45,897 nt of DNA from Veillonellaceae bacterium (GCA_012523975.1 JAAYSF010000039.1:1-45897); one strand, 5' to 3'. Numbered from the stretch's first letter, positions 7,240 to 16,257 are shown. Made by a program: numbers and translations. The notes: a model not told the origin generated them from the letters alone.

Positions 7240-8928
7240 CTATAATTTAAACGCAATAACAGCCTTTTGTAGATCTTCCGCCATTTTGGCTAACGCCTGA
7301 CTTGAAGCCGCAACCTCCTGCATCGAGGCAGATTGTTCTTGGGTAGCTGCAGAGACACTCTGCGATTGCCCTGCTGTGTCTTGGCAGATCCGTGCAACAT
7401 CTTCTACTGTAGCTACAATCTGATGACTCCCTGCCGCCATTTCCTGGATTTCGGCCGAGATATTATTGATTTGACTTAGCATTTCCTCGACAAGCTTCCT
7501 AATATCCAGGAAGGCAGCCCCGGTAATATTTACAGCGTCCAGGCCGTTCTTAACCTCTAGAGTCCCTTGTTTCATAGCCAGAATTGCTTCATTAGTGTCA
7601 TTTTGGATTTCAACAATTAAATCAGCGATTTCTTTAGCGGCAGTTTGCGATTGCTCAGCTAACTTGCGGACTTCTTCAGCCACAACTGAAAAACCCCTGC
7701 CTTGCTCACCGGCCCGCGCCGCTTCAATTGCAGCATTGAGCGCAAGCAAATTAGTCTGCCCGGCAATGTTGGATATAGTTGTTACAATTTGGCCAATTTC
7801 CTTAGACCGTTCACCTAATTTGGCAACCACTTGCGCGGAATCGAAAACTGTTTTTTCAACATTCCCCATTTGCTCAATCGTGATATTTACTGTTTTGTCC
7901 CCATTTCGTACTGCCTCGGTGGTCTTATCTACAATTTTTGCTAAACTTGCAGAATTAGCGGCAATCTGATTGATCCCCTCGGTCATATTCCCAATGACGC
8001 TATTGGATGAATTGATATCATAGAGCTGCCGCTCAGTACCTGCTGCCACTTCGGTAATTCGCTCAGCTATATGAGTTGCAGCCTCAGCTGATTGCTCCGC
8101 GCTTGCCGTTAGTTCTTCCGATGAAGCCGCAACCTGTTCAGCTGAGTTTGCAACAATCGTAATAAGATCACGTAGCTCAATAAGCATTGTATTAAAACCT
8201 TCAGCCAATTGTCCAAGCTCATCCTGCGATGAAATTTTCAAAGGTTCTACTTGCAGGTTACCGGCTGCTACCTTCTGCGTGGCCGCTAATATTGCTAGAA
8301 TCGGCAGAGTGGCCCTTTTCGCTATGTAATAGGCAATGGCCACAGTCACCAAAATTATAGCGCCTAAAACAACCGCTAACTGCCGGACAAACAGTTGCTG
8401 CAGCTCATCACTGAATTTCTTGGAGGCCCCCACATAAAACATTCCGATAATATCGCCACTTTCATTTCGAATGGGTGCGTAAGCTGTCTGATAGTTTTCA
8501 CCAACAACATTGGCCTCACTAAAATACATCTCGCCCTGCTTGAGCACCTTCTCAGCAACTTCGGGCGACGCCTGCGTTCCTACCATCCGCTTGCCCTCGC
8601 ACTGCACATTTGTCGCAATTCTGGTATCACCTAAAAATATAGTTACAGTATCACCCGTTAAAGCACCAATGCGATCAACAAATTCAATCTGATCGTTTAG
8701 CATTATGCCGCCCTTGTATAAAACACCATCTTTAACTAACCACGCGCCGGGGTATGTCTTATCGATAAGCGCCAGTCCAGTTTGTAAATCACTTTTAGCC
8801 TTATCGGTCATGGCGCTGTTAACTCGCGATTTCATGCCCTGAATCGAAAATATTCCCACGATAAGAGATATAGCAACTCCAATAGCTATAGTATACAATG
8901 TCAGTTTTGTTCTAATACGCATATTCAC
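7240..8928 (-). CDS. Methyl-accepting chemotaxis protein with periplasmic single-cache domain
   Basis: The 562-residue chemoreceptor has a first membrane segment (about 8-30), then an extracytoplasmic sCache-type domain (about 35-180). That domain includes [29 protein letters not shown] and [15 protein letters not shown] second membrane segment (about 184-204), a HAMP domain (about 205-257) and the long cytoplasmic signalling coiled coil follow. The highly conserved kinase-control tip is [38 protein letters not shown]. It should signal to CheA/CheW, which are not in the window. The ligand is unknown; related cache domains often bind small organic acids. The start is a GTG (8928) with GGGG eight bases upstream; the nearby ATG would be too far from this site. 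A 26-bp perfect inverted repeat lies just upstream. Confidence 0.95.
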   Translation of the reverse strand: MNMRIRTKLTLYTIAIGVAISLIVGIFSIQGMKSRVNSAMTDKAKSDLQTGLALIDKTYPGAWLVKDGVLYKGGIMLNDQIEFVDRIGALTGDTVTIFLGDTRIATNVQCEGKRMVGTQASPEVAEKVLKQGEMYFSEANVVGENYQTAYAPIRNESGDIIGMFYVGASKKFSDELQQLFVRQLAVVLGAIILVTVAIAYYIAKRATLPILAILAATQKVAAGNLQVEPLKISSQDELGQLAEGFNTMLIELRDLITIVANSAEQVAASSEELTASAEQSAEAATHIAERITEVAAGTERQLYDINSSNSVIGNMTEGINQIAANSASLAKIVDKTTEAVRNGDKTVNITIEQMGNVEKTVFDSAQVVAKLGERSKEIGQIVTTISNIAGQTNLLALNAAIEAARAGEQGRGFSVVAEEVRKLAEQSQTAAKEIADLIVEIQNDTNEAILAMKQGTLEVKNGLDAVNITGAAFLDIRKLVEEMLSQINNISAEIQEMAAGSHQIVATVEDVARICQDTAGQSQSVSAATQEQSASMQEVAASSQALAKMAEDLQKAVIAFKL

Positions 8929-8956
8929 AATAACAGCCCCTTTAAATTGTCATAGA

Positions 8957-9017
8957 TTAGAAATAACCATCTATTAATAATTGTTTATAATAATTATTAA
9001 TAGATGGTTATTTCTAA
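8957..9017. repeat. 26-bp perfect inverted repeat upstream of the chemoreceptor gene
   Basis: The arm at 8957-8982 (starting TTAGAAATAACCATC) is exactly the reverse complement of 8992-9017, around a nine-base AT-rich spacer. Neither side has a T-run, so it is not an ordinary terminator. It ends 28 bases before the GTG of the chemoreceptor gene. It could act as an operator, as a 5'-UTR hairpin, or be a remnant of a miniature mobile element. Confidence 0.75.
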
Positions 9018-9058
9018 TTGTTTGTATTCTACCAACATTTTCTATATAAGTCAACTAC

Positions 9059-9101
9059 GAAAAAGACGGCCGGCTCCTTTACATTAGTGGAGCCTGCCGT
9101 C
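9059..9101 (-). terminator. Terminator of the YaiI/YqxD gene
   Basis: GACGGC-GGCTCC pairs with GGAGCC-GCCGTC (one mismatch between the two blocks) around a loop of about ten bases. On the minus strand it is followed by TTTTTCG. It lies 20 bases beyond the stop of the gene at 9123. Confidence 0.8.
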
Positions 9102-9122
9102 TAGTACAGCTTATTTATTAGA

Positions 9123-9566
9123 TTACTCATACAAGGCTTTGCTTAGGATTCTTTTTAAACTTATTTCAAAAGCTTGGTCATTAGCTATCGTGCGCTTTTT
9201 CGGTCCTTTTGTCCGCCCGCCGCCCCGCCGCAGCTTAGCTTTAACCTCACGTTCTTCCAGCAGAAATTCAATCTTATCCGGATGGTACACTCGGCCATCC
9301 GGGCTTAAACATTTGGCCTGCTTGCCCAGCACCATAGCTGCCAATCCCCAATCCTGAGTTATTACAATGTCACCCGCCTCGGTTAAATTAATAATTCTCA
9401 AATCAGCTTCCTGTGAGGCATCGCCAACCACAATATGATTGTCCGATACAATATTGTGATTAAAGCTAGCCACTGTCCAAACCGGCACATCCTGCTCGCG
9501 GCCGATGCGCCGGCATATAGCCAAGGCAGCTTTAGGACAGGCGTCGGCGTCAACTATTAGTTTCAT
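9123..9566 (-). CDS. YaiI/YqxD family protein (UPF0178, DUF188)
   Basis: The 147 residues begin [20 protein letters not shown] and contain [32 protein letters not shown] and the basic [14 protein letters not shown]. These are the conserved blocks of the UPF0178 family, and the length is typical. The acidic residues in DADACP and TQDWGLA resemble a PIN-like nuclease site, but the biochemical role is not established. I start it at ATG 9566, five bases after GAGG. A GTG six bases further upstream overlaps the ribosome binding site and is unlikely. The gene stands alone with its own terminator. Confidence 0.9.
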   Translation of the reverse strand: MKLIVDADACPKAALAICRRIGREQDVPVWTVASFNHNIVSDNHIVVGDASQEADLRIINLTEAGDIVITQDWGLAAMVLGKQAKCLSPDGRVYHPDKIEFLLEEREVKAKLRRGGGRTKGPKKRTIANDQAFEISLKRILSKALYE

Positions 9567-9667
9567 ATTCACCTCTTGTTTTCTTCCGAAAAACTTCCTT
9601 TGTTACAGTCACTCAATTTACCACTTTTTTATTGTAATGATACAATCTCTATTAATTGAAAAGCACA

Positions 9668-9705
9668 AAAACCCTGCAGTTTTGTTAAAAATTCTGCAGG
9701 GTTTT
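9668..9705 (-). terminator. Terminator of the 43-aa basic protein gene
   Basis: AAAACCCTGCAG (9668-9679) and CTGCAGGGTTTT (9694-9705) form a perfect 12-bp stem. Both sides are followed by T-rich sequence (minus: TTTTTGTGCTTTTC). It lies 24 bases downstream of the small ORF ending at 9730. Confidence 0.75.
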
Positions 9706-9729
9706 CTTATGTTTAATCTACAATTAAAA

Positions 9730-9861
9730 TTATCTTCCTCTGCCTGTTTTGCGGATCGGCATTTTGTTATTGGCAACTTTCACCTTGCCTGCTTTCTGGA
9801 AAGCTTTATTGTTTTCATTAGCTTTTTTCTTTTTCTCTTGCAATAATGCGAGTAAATCCAC
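9730..9861 (-). CDS. Small basic protein of unknown function (43 aa)
   Basis: The ORF starts at GTG (9861-9859), eight bases after the strong site AAAGGAG, and ends with TAA at 9730. The product starts MDLLALLQEKKKKAN and ends with PIRKTGRGR. About a third of the residues are Lys or Arg, and there is no membrane segment. A well-placed Shine-Dalgarno site before it and a perfect terminator after it indicate a real, separately transcribed gene. I do not recognise the family. The charge suggests binding to nucleic acid or the ribosome, but this is only a guess. Confidence 0.65.
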   Translation of the reverse strand: MDLLALLQEKKKKANENNKAFQKAGKVKVANNKMPIRKTGRGR

Positions 9862-9976
9862 TTATACCGCTCCTTTGCCACCATACTTGTACGACTATTT
9901 TACAATACAGAAGTACTAAATGACAAGAGGCGTTATGTTTAGAATTAAATGCATGCTCCGCGACCCGAAGCCAGTC

Positions 9977-10444
9977 TTACTTATCATCGAACAATTTTAA
10001 AAACTCCCCATAGCCCTCTTTTTCCAAGTCTTCCTTGGGAATAAAGCGCAAGGCTGCTGAGTTTATACAATACCGCAGCTTCGTCGGCCCAGGTCCATCA
10101 TTAAAAACATGGCCAAGGTGTGAATCTGATGACGTACTCCGCACCTCGGTACGGATCATAAAATGGCTTGTATCATTTTTCTCTTTTACTTTGTCGGTAG
10201 AAATCGGTTTTGTGAAACTTGGCCAGCCGCATCCTGAATCAAACTTGTCGAGTGATGTAAACAACGGTTCCCCTGACACAATATCAACATAGATGCCTTC
10301 GCGCTTGTTATCCCAGTATTCATTGCGGAAAGGCGGCTCAGTGCCATTTTCTTGAGTAACGGTATATTGCATAGTACTGAGAGTTTTCTTAAGCTGCTGC
10401 TTATCAAATTTCCCACTGATTTTTTCGGTCAATCCACTCACCAC
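9977..10444 (-). CDS. msrB: Peptide-methionine (R)-S-oxide reductase
   Basis: MsrB reduces the R-epimer of methionine sulfoxide in oxidised proteins. The 155 residues carry the family blocks [49 protein letters not shown] and [11 protein letters not shown]. The Cys of RYCIN is the catalytic nucleophile; the Cys in SGCGWPSF lies near the active site. The two CxxC pairs that bind zinc in many MsrB proteins are absent, so this is the zinc-free form. Two adjacent GTG codons (10444 and 10441) could start it; AAGGA lies three or six bases upstream respectively. It is divergent from the DUF2157 gene, with AT-rich inverted repeats between them. Confidence 0.95.
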   Translation of the reverse strand: MVSGLTEKISGKFDKQQLKKTLSTMQYTVTQENGTEPPFRNEYWDNKREGIYVDIVSGEPLFTSLDKFDSGCGWPSFTKPISTDKVKEKNDTSHFMIRTEVRSTSSDSHLGHVFNDGPGPTKLRYCINSAALRFIPKEDLEKEGYGEFLKLFDDK

Positions 10445-10527
10445 AATTCCTTAAGTAATGCTCGGCTAGCTGAGAATAGTTTTTCACCGCCAAGTACTAA
10501 TTATCTATTTTTATATAGGTTATTAAT

Positions 10528-10557
10528 ATGATAATATTATGCAAAGACTATTATCAT
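10528..10557. promoter_or_regulatory. Inverted repeat in the msrB/DUF2157 divergent promoter region
   Basis: ATGATAATA (10528-10536) is exactly mirrored by TATTATCAT (10549-10557). The 10-bp palindrome ATAATATTAT lies at 10531-10540. The sequence resembles AT-rich boxes of Fur/PerR-type regulators, but in DNA this AT-rich the match could be chance. Confidence 0.3.
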
Positions 10558-10590
10558 TTGCTGATCTAAAACATTACAGGAGATTGTGCC

Positions 10591-11889
10591 ATGAACAAGA
10601 AAGCTATCGAATGGCTGTATCAAGAGCTGCCTGAGCTTGTCGCAAAAGGCGTACTTTCCACAGATACAGCAAAAAAACTACATGAACATTACGGCCCTCT
10701 TGAACAATCATCAGGGAAAAGAACCTTTTTAATGGTCTTTGGCATTATCGGCGTCCTGTTGGTAGGGCTTGGTATTATTCTGCTTATCGCCCATAACTGG
10801 TCCCAGTTGACGCGCCCTAGCCGACTCGCTATATCGATCGGCCTGCTTTTGGCAGCCCAACTGCTTGCCGGCGCTGTGCTTCACTTTAAACGGGACAGCG
10901 CTATTTGGCGGGAATCGTCAGCTGTTCTCCATGTGCTGATGATTGGCGCAGCTATGGCCTTAGTCGGGCAAACCTATCATTTAACAGAGGACACTGATGC
11001 GTTTTTGCTAATCTGGACGCTGCTATCACTGCCGCTAATTTATTTAATGAAGTCTACCGGCGCGGCGATTTTATATCTTGCCGGCATTACCTTATGGTCG
11101 GGGCACGGCTATGGTTATCCTGAAAAGCAATTTATCTGGGTTATGTTTTTTCTAGTTATGCCCTATTGGTGGGGACTTATAAAGTCAAATCGCTATGCTA
11201 ATGAGGCTGTAATTTTGTCTTGGGTTGTCAACCTTTGCTTCTATTTCTGCTTTGCAGCTGCCGCCGCCAATCATCTGGACAGATTCGGTTGGCTTATTTA
11301 CAGCGCTTTATTTTCCGTCAATTATCTTAGCGGTTTATTGTGGTTTAACAGCGGCCGGAAAACTTGGCAGATGCCCTTCAAATTTATCGGTCTAACTGGC
11401 AGTCTTGGTCTTGTCTTTATCATGACCTTCCACAACATTTGGAGCAATTTACAGCTTAATACTTACGCCGTCAATGCCGTTGAAAGTATGTTAACTGTTG
11501 TCCTGCTGCTAATATTTATCATTGGAAATGGTCTGACAGCAAAGCGCTTGGGCTGCAAAAATGTCATATTTTCGCTTGCGCCGTTAATTGTGGGCGCCGC
11601 CTATCTAATAAATCATTTTGATACTAGCGGCGTCGGAGCAACAATCATTATGAATATTTATATGTTATTGCTGAGCATCAGCATCATCAGCGCCGGCAGT
11701 CATAAAAACAGTCTCGGGGTCGTAAATGCCGGAATGCTAATGATGGCTGTACTCATTATAGCCCGTTTTCTTGATATGAATTTCAGTTTTGTTATCCGCG
11801 GTGTGGTATTTGTCCTGCTGGGTATAGGTTTCTTGATAACTAACTGGCTGATGGTGCGCCGGAAAGCAGGAGAACACAATGAAAAATAA
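10591..11889 (+). CDS. DUF2157 domain-containing polytopic membrane protein
   Basis: The 432-residue protein has a soluble N-terminal segment of about 45 residues (WLYQELPELVAKGVLSTDTAKKLHEHYG), typical of the DUF2157 domain. About a dozen hydrophobic membrane segments follow, including FGIIGVLLVGLGIILLIAHNW, which carries the family's conserved AHNW, and VGQTYHLTEDTDAFLLIWTLLSLP. The function of the family is unknown. The next gene encodes a GDYXXLXY-domain protein and overlaps it by 11 bases. This pairing recurs in many bacteria and suggests a membrane complex. The ATG at 10591 follows AGGAG. Confidence 0.9.
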   Translation: MNKKAIEWLYQELPELVAKGVLSTDTAKKLHEHYGPLEQSSGKRTFLMVFGIIGVLLVGLGIILLIAHNWSQLTRPSRLAISIGLLLAAQLLAGAVLHFKRDSAIWRESSAVLHVLMIGAAMALVGQTYHLTEDTDAFLLIWTLLSLPLIYLMKSTGAAILYLAGITLWSGHGYGYPEKQFIWVMFFLVMPYWWGLIKSNRYANEAVILSWVVNLCFYFCFAAAAANHLDRFGWLIYSALFSVNYLSGLLWFNSGRKTWQMPFKFIGLTGSLGLVFIMTFHNIWSNLQLNTYAVNAVESMLTVVLLLIFIIGNGLTAKRLGCKNVIFSLAPLIVGAAYLINHFDTSGVGATIIMNIYMLLLSISIISAGSHKNSLGVVNAGMLMMAVLIIARFLDMNFSFVIRGVVFVLLGIGFLITNWLMVRRKAGEHNEK

Positions 11890-12424
11890 TAAGCTAATCT
11901 TACTATTGTTTGCTATCGTTGCTCTGATTCAGCTCGCCACGCCCCTGCATATGGCTTGGCGCTGGGAGAATATTCTCCTGACCGGGCAGCAGTTTTACTG
12001 GCAAACTGCACCTGTTGACCCTTATGACGCCTTTAAGGGCCGCTACATCGATCTAAGATTTAAAGAAACGACCGGCCCACTAGCTGACAACTCAAACTTA
12101 GTTTACGGACAGACAGCTTATGCCGCTATTGCTGAAACCGCGCAGGGAAATGCCTATATTAGCGGCGTTAGTACTATTAAGCCCGTCCATGGCCCCTATC
12201 TTAAAGTAAAGGTTCAATATGTCGAAGGAAATACCGTTCATATTGAGCTACCTTTTAAACGCTACTACTTGCCTGAAGGTATGGCAACTGCCGCCGAGGC
12301 CGCCTACCGGGAAAAAGCCGACCAGACTGGTATGGCCGCCGTCCGTATAAAAGACGGGTATGCCGTCATTGAACAGCTGTATATCGACGGTCAAACGCTC
12401 GTTGAGTTCTTGCAGGACAATTAA
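11879..12424 (+). CDS. GDYXXLXY domain-containing membrane-anchored protein
   Basis: The 181 residues start with one membrane segment (about 5-22, LILLLFAIVALIQLATPLHMAW). An extracytoplasmic domain with WQTAPVDPYDAFKGRYIDLRF follows. The latter is this protein's version of the family's GDYxxLxY motif, here GRYIDLRF. The C-terminal half contains the usual GYAVIEQLYIDGQTL. Its start overlaps the end of the DUF2157 gene, so translation is probably coupled. The function is unknown; the conserved pairing suggests that the two proteins act together at the membrane. Confidence 0.85.
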   Translation: MKNNKLILLLFAIVALIQLATPLHMAWRWENILLTGQQFYWQTAPVDPYDAFKGRYIDLRFKETTGPLADNSNLVYGQTAYAAIAETAQGNAYISGVSTIKPVHGPYLKVKVQYVEGNTVHIELPFKRYYLPEGMATAAEAAYREKADQTGMAAVRIKDGYAVIEQLYIDGQTLVEFLQDN

Positions 12425-12471
12425 AGCAGTCACTAATCTAACCAGACGCTAGATATTCTTCCTCCTCCCCT

Positions 12472-12500
12472 TTGACAAAAACCAACACAATTAATACCTA
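12472..12500 (+). promoter_or_regulatory. Possible promoter of the alcohol dehydrogenase / GGDEF-EAL operon
   Basis: A perfect TTGACA (12472-12477) is followed after 17 bases by TACCTA (12495-12500), which matches the -10 consensus poorly. It is the best candidate in the 144-base gap before the GTG at 12569. Confidence 0.35.
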
Positions 12501-12568
12501 CTTAAGAAGGATTCGTCACTTTTGTTTCGAATATTTAGAACAATTGGAAATAAGAGGGGAGGATTGCG

Positions 12569-13741
12569 GTGAATTGTTCTGGTTCGTTTTTTGAACTACG
12601 AAAATTTGTTGCGCCCGAGTTTATTTTCGGAATCGGTGCATCCGAACTAGCCGGCCGATATGCCCAAAACTACGGTGCCCAAAAGGTTCTACTTGTAACA
12701 GATGAAGTATTACGAACAACAACCCCTTGGGTTGAGAACATCCAAAAATCATTAACTGCTTACGGCTTGCCCTTTGTTATTTTTGATCAAGTATCGCCTA
12801 ACCCTACATCATTCGAGATAATGAACGGTGCAGGGCTCTATTCCTCAGCGAACTGTAATGCAATCGTCGCATTAGGAGGCGGAAGCGTAATCGACTGCGC
12901 CAAAGGCATCGGAATAGTAGTCTCCAATTATGGGGACATTCTGACCTTTAACGGGATTGACAAAGTAACTAAGCCCATGCCGCCTTTGATTTCTGTTCCA
13001 ACGACAAGCGGCTCGGCATCTGAGGTTTCCCAGTTCGCCATCATCCGCGATGAAAAAAGCAAAACAAAAATTTCGATTGTCAGTAAAGCTATTCTCCCTG
13101 ATGTGGGGCTGATCGACCCAGAGCTTACTACAACGATGGATTCATATCTAACGGCCTGCACAGGCTTAGATGCCTTGACTCACGCAGTTGAGGCCTATGT
13201 CTCAAATGTAAATTCACTCTTTACCGATCTTCATGCTCTTGAAGCGGTGCGTCTTATTTGGACTTCCCTTGCGGAGGCAATCGCGGCTCCGGACAACCTA
13301 TACTGGCGGTCACAAATGTCCCAAGGAAGCTTACAGGCTGGGCTGGCTTTCTCTAATGCTATCTTGGGAGCAGCGCACGCCCTCTCCCATAGTCTCGGGG
13401 GGCATTTTAACCTTGCTCATGGTGAATGCAACGCTCTGCTGTTGGGGCCGGTTGTCGAATATAATTACTGCGCCTGCCCTGACCGGTTCAATACCCTCGG
13501 TAAGATTATGGGTGTTTCTTTAGATACTATGCCCGATGACGCTGCAGCTAAAAAGCTACGCGATACCATTGAAAACTTCCGCCACAAAGTTGGGTTATCA
13601 CATACTTTACGCAGCCTTAATGTCACGCCTGCCGATATTAATTGCCTCGCTGCTAATGCCGCTTCGGATGTCTGCCTTGCCACCAACCCCCGTTCAATGA
13701 CTATCCAAGAAATCGAGGCCATATATGAAAAAGCACTATAA
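12569..13741 (+). CDS. Iron-containing (group III) alcohol dehydrogenase
   Basis: The 390-residue protein has the usual length for NAD(P)-dependent group III alcohol dehydrogenases. The dinucleotide-binding half shows ALGGGSVIDCAKGIG and TSGSASEVSQFAII. The metal-binding half shows DALTHAVEAYVS and AHALSHSLGGHFNLAHGECNALLL, giving the Asp and three His ligands of the active-site iron. The substrate is unknown; relatives act on ethanol, 1,3-propanediol, butanol or lactaldehyde. It starts at GTG 12569 after GGGGAGGA. The last 17 bases overlap the start of the PAS-GGDEF-EAL gene, so the two are probably translationally coupled. This links a fermentative enzyme with c-di-GMP signalling. Confidence 0.92.
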   Translation: MNCSGSFFELRKFVAPEFIFGIGASELAGRYAQNYGAQKVLLVTDEVLRTTTPWVENIQKSLTAYGLPFVIFDQVSPNPTSFEIMNGAGLYSSANCNAIVALGGGSVIDCAKGIGIVVSNYGDILTFNGIDKVTKPMPPLISVPTTSGSASEVSQFAIIRDEKSKTKISIVSKAILPDVGLIDPELTTTMDSYLTACTGLDALTHAVEAYVSNVNSLFTDLHALEAVRLIWTSLAEAIAAPDNLYWRSQMSQGSLQAGLAFSNAILGAAHALSHSLGGHFNLAHGECNALLLGPVVEYNYCACPDRFNTLGKIMGVSLDTMPDDAAAKKLRDTIENFRHKVGLSHTLRSLNVTPADINCLAANAASDVCLATNPRSMTIQEIEAIYEKAL

Positions 13742-15965
13742 CCAGCAAGACTCAGCTAGTTTAACTCGGGAACTGCTTATTGGGTTAGGCGAGACTTCCG
13801 TCCGAAAAAACTACTATCCAGAGCTTCAACACCATATTGCGGAGCTCGAACGTTTTCGGTTATTGCTCAATCAGACTCCTGAAGCCATATTTCTTGTCGA
13901 ACTTAGCACTATGCGCATAGTTGATTTAAATGAAACTGCCCGCTTATGTTTAGGCAACAATAGCAATTTAGATTTGTCTACACTTGAAAGTTTATTTTCT
14001 ACTAACTTAGTCGATAATATTTCAAATTTAGATGAACCCCGAACTTTAGAAGGTTTATTTAATTGCAGCAGTAAAGGGACTATTCCGGCCGAGATCACAA
14101 TAAGCCGGGCAATGCTCCACGATACAAGCTATGCGGTCATTGTCGCCCGCAATATTACCGAACGAAGGTTATCTGAAGATCGCCTCCAAGCCGCCTACGA
14201 GGAACTTCACGCTAGCTACGAGGAGTTGGAATCTCTCTACGGCCATCTTTCGACTGCCGAGGAAACACTTCGAAAAAAAATTAATGAACTGGAGCAAAGC
14301 GAAGCCCGCTACCGCTTGGCAATGGAAGGCGCCAATGATGCAATTTGGGACTGGGATTTAATTAATGATAGTTTGACCATTTCCTCACACGGTTACGAAA
14401 CGCTTGCCATCACTTCCGAAACTGAGCATAACCATAATGCATTTTGGCGTTCCCGCATCCATCCGGAAGACTTACCTAACCGCGAGCAAGCCTTAGCACT
14501 GCATCTTTCCGGCGAATCCCCGCAATATGATACTGAGTACCGTTTTTCGCCTACTCCCGGGAACTGGCTTTGGATACGAGCAAAAGGCAAGGCTCTTTTT
14601 GATAAAAACGGTATACCGATACGAATTTCCGGCTCCTTAACGGATATTACTGAACATAAAAAACATGAACAGCAAATCCATTATCTTGCCTACCACGATA
14701 CTCTCACCGGCCTCCCTAACAGGTTCAGTTTTAATAAAAAACTTGATAATTTTATTGCACAATGTGAAAGCACTGAAGTATCAGGCGGCCTATTCTTATT
14801 AGATATTGATAACTTTAAACTTGTTAATGATTCTCTCGGACATATCGCAGGCGACGGGCTTTTGCAAAAGGTCGCCCAGCGACTTAAGGCCTTTTATCCT
14901 GCTAAATCTATCGCCGCCCGCCTTGGTGGAGACGAATTTGTTGTGCTAATTCGTGAAATTAATTTAGATGAACTTGAATACTGGGCTAAGAGCTTACTAA
15001 AGTTGTTTGACAGCCCCATAGCGGTTAACGATATGAATCTCGCCTTGTCCTGCAGCATTGGGGTAACTGCTGTTTATACAACAACCTTATCAGCAGCCGA
15101 GGTTATGCGTGAAGCTGATACCGCCTTAAACCACGCAAAAGCTGGGGGAAAAAAATCATTTTGCCTATATAAGCCCGAGATGCAAAAAGCAGTACTTAAC
15201 CGTATTGAACTAGAGCATGAACTGCGGAATGCCTTAGCAGCCAATGAGCTAATTATGCATTATCAGCCGGAAATTGATTTAGAAACCAAACAGATTGTCG
15301 CCTTCGAGGCCCTGATCAGATGGAAACACCCGCAAAAAGGCCTAGTCCCGCCTCTATCCTTTATCCCCCTTGCCGAAGAAACCGGTCTTATTCTGCCGAT
15401 TGGCGAGTTTGCCCTGCGTTCAGCCTGCCGGTTTGGAATTCAGGTTAATAAGGCACAAAAAAACCCTATCCGCATTTCAGTTAATATTTCAGCCCGGCAA
15501 CTTATGCAGGATGACTTCGGCGCAGCCGTATGCCGCATCATAGCAGAGGAAAACTACCCGCCTGAACTGCTTGAACTTGAGATTACCGAAAGTATATTAA
15601 TGGAATCTTTCGCAGCGAATGTCCGAGTTATTGAGTTTTTGCGTTCAAAAGGCATTACAATTTCCCTTGATGATTTTGGGTCAGGCTATTCATCACTCAC
15701 TTACCTCCGCAAACTTCCTATCAATATCATTAAGTTGGACAAGGACTTCATACAAAACATAGTTCATGATAATGCAACTAATTCAATTGTCAGAACAATT
15801 ATCAGCCTTGCTCAAAATTTAAATCTCCCGGTAGTCGCCGAAGGCGTCGAGACAATCGAGCAGTTGGAAACACTTCGCCAGTTAAACTGCCCCTATATCC
15901 AAGGTTACTTTATCAGCAGGCCGCTGCCGCATGAGGAAGCATTAGCCTTCAAAGTAAAAATATAA
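13725..15965 (+). CDS. PAS-PAS-GGDEF-EAL cyclic di-GMP signalling protein
   Basis: This 746-residue, apparently cytoplasmic protein has a first PAS-like domain (about 45-150, NQTPEAIFLVELSTMRIVDLN) and a coiled coil (about 150-195). A second PAS domain (about 195-315) carries WDWDLINDSLTISS and ends GSLTDITEHKKHEQQ. The GGDEF domain (about 325-480) has an intact RLGGDEF. The EAL domain (about 495-740) has EALIRW, EITES, DDFGSGYSSL and KLDKDFI, so both the cyclase and phosphodiesterase motifs are preserved. Which activity dominates cannot be read from sequence. No membrane segment is seen, so the PAS domains probably sense an internal signal. The ATG overlaps the end of the alcohol dehydrogenase gene. 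A terminator follows at once. Confidence 0.95.
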   Translation: MKKHYNQQDSASLTRELLIGLGETSVRKNYYPELQHHIAELERFRLLLNQTPEAIFLVELSTMRIVDLNETARLCLGNNSNLDLSTLESLFSTNLVDNISNLDEPRTLEGLFNCSSKGTIPAEITISRAMLHDTSYAVIVARNITERRLSEDRLQAAYEELHASYEELESLYGHLSTAEETLRKKINELEQSEARYRLAMEGANDAIWDWDLINDSLTISSHGYETLAITSETEHNHNAFWRSRIHPEDLPNREQALALHLSGESPQYDTEYRFSPTPGNWLWIRAKGKALFDKNGIPIRISGSLTDITEHKKHEQQIHYLAYHDTLTGLPNRFSFNKKLDNFIAQCESTEVSGGLFLLDIDNFKLVNDSLGHIAGDGLLQKVAQRLKAFYPAKSIAARLGGDEFVVLIREINLDELEYWAKSLLKLFDSPIAVNDMNLALSCSIGVTAVYTTTLSAAEVMREADTALNHAKAGGKKSFCLYKPEMQKAVLNRIELEHELRNALAANELIMHYQPEIDLETKQIVAFEALIRWKHPQKGLVPPLSFIPLAEETGLILPIGEFALRSACRFGIQVNKAQKNPIRISVNISARQLMQDDFGAAVCRIIAEENYPPELLELEITESILMESFAANVRVIEFLRSKGITISLDDFGSGYSSLTYLRKLPINIIKLDKDFIQNIVHDNATNSIVRTIISLAQNLNLPVVAEGVETIEQLETLRQLNCPYIQGYFISRPLPHEEALAFKVKI

Positions 15966-15969
15966 CACG

Positions 15970-16011
15970 CGGGACCTTCCTTGCCTTACCTTTGAGGCAA
16001 GAAGGGTCCCG
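15970..16011 (+). terminator. Terminator of the GGDEF-EAL operon
   Basis: CGGGACC with TTCCTTGCC pairs with GGCAAGAAGGGTCCCG across a loop of about ten bases. It begins five bases after the stop codon at 15965. The following T-rich tail is interrupted (TTCCATCTTTTCG). Confidence 0.75.
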
Positions 16012-16042
16012 TTCCATCTTTTCGCCATAGTCAGGAGATAAC

Positions 16043-16070
16043 AAAAGACGTTGCCTTTGCAACGTCTTTT
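16043..16070 (-). terminator. Terminator of the DUF1540 gene
   Basis: AAAAGACGTTGC (16043-16054) and GCAACGTCTTTT (16059-16070) form a perfect 12-bp stem with a four-base loop. On the minus strand it ends in TTTTGTTATC. It begins nine bases beyond the DUF1540 stop. Confidence 0.8.
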
Positions 16071-16079
16071 GGGGATGTT

Positions 16080-16247
16080 TTACATCTCCGGCTGGAAAGT
16101 ACGACAGTTTGTTTCACGACTTTGTCTTGCTGAATCTCCACCGTTGTCAACATTCACTTCAATAGCTGAAGCAGTACAAAGATTACCGCGATCATTAAAC
16201 TTACAGTTCTTTACGGTACATTTTACCCCTGAAAGTACACTGCTCAT
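16080..16247 (-). CDS. DUF1540 domain-containing small Cys-rich protein
   Basis: This 55-residue protein (ATG 16247, TAA 16080) has GVKCTVKNCKFNDRGNLCTA in the N-terminal half and ETNCRTFQPEM at the end. This is the Cx4-5C...Cx..C spacing of the DUF1540 family, common in spore-forming Firmicutes. Its four cysteines probably bind a metal. A strong GGAGGTG site lies six bases upstream, and its own terminator follows. A hairpin reaches into the ribosome binding site. The role is unknown. The neighbouring histidine kinase gene is on the same strand but upstream and separate. Confidence 0.85.
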   Translation of the reverse strand: MSSVLSGVKCTVKNCKFNDRGNLCTASAIEVNVDNGGDSARQSRETNCRTFQPEM

Positions 16248-16257
16248 TTTATCACCT

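Noticed and set aside
12425..12568. A small gene in the gap before the alcohol dehydrogenase
   Set aside because: No start with a ribosome binding site opens a frame of useful length; only a weak promoter candidate is visible.
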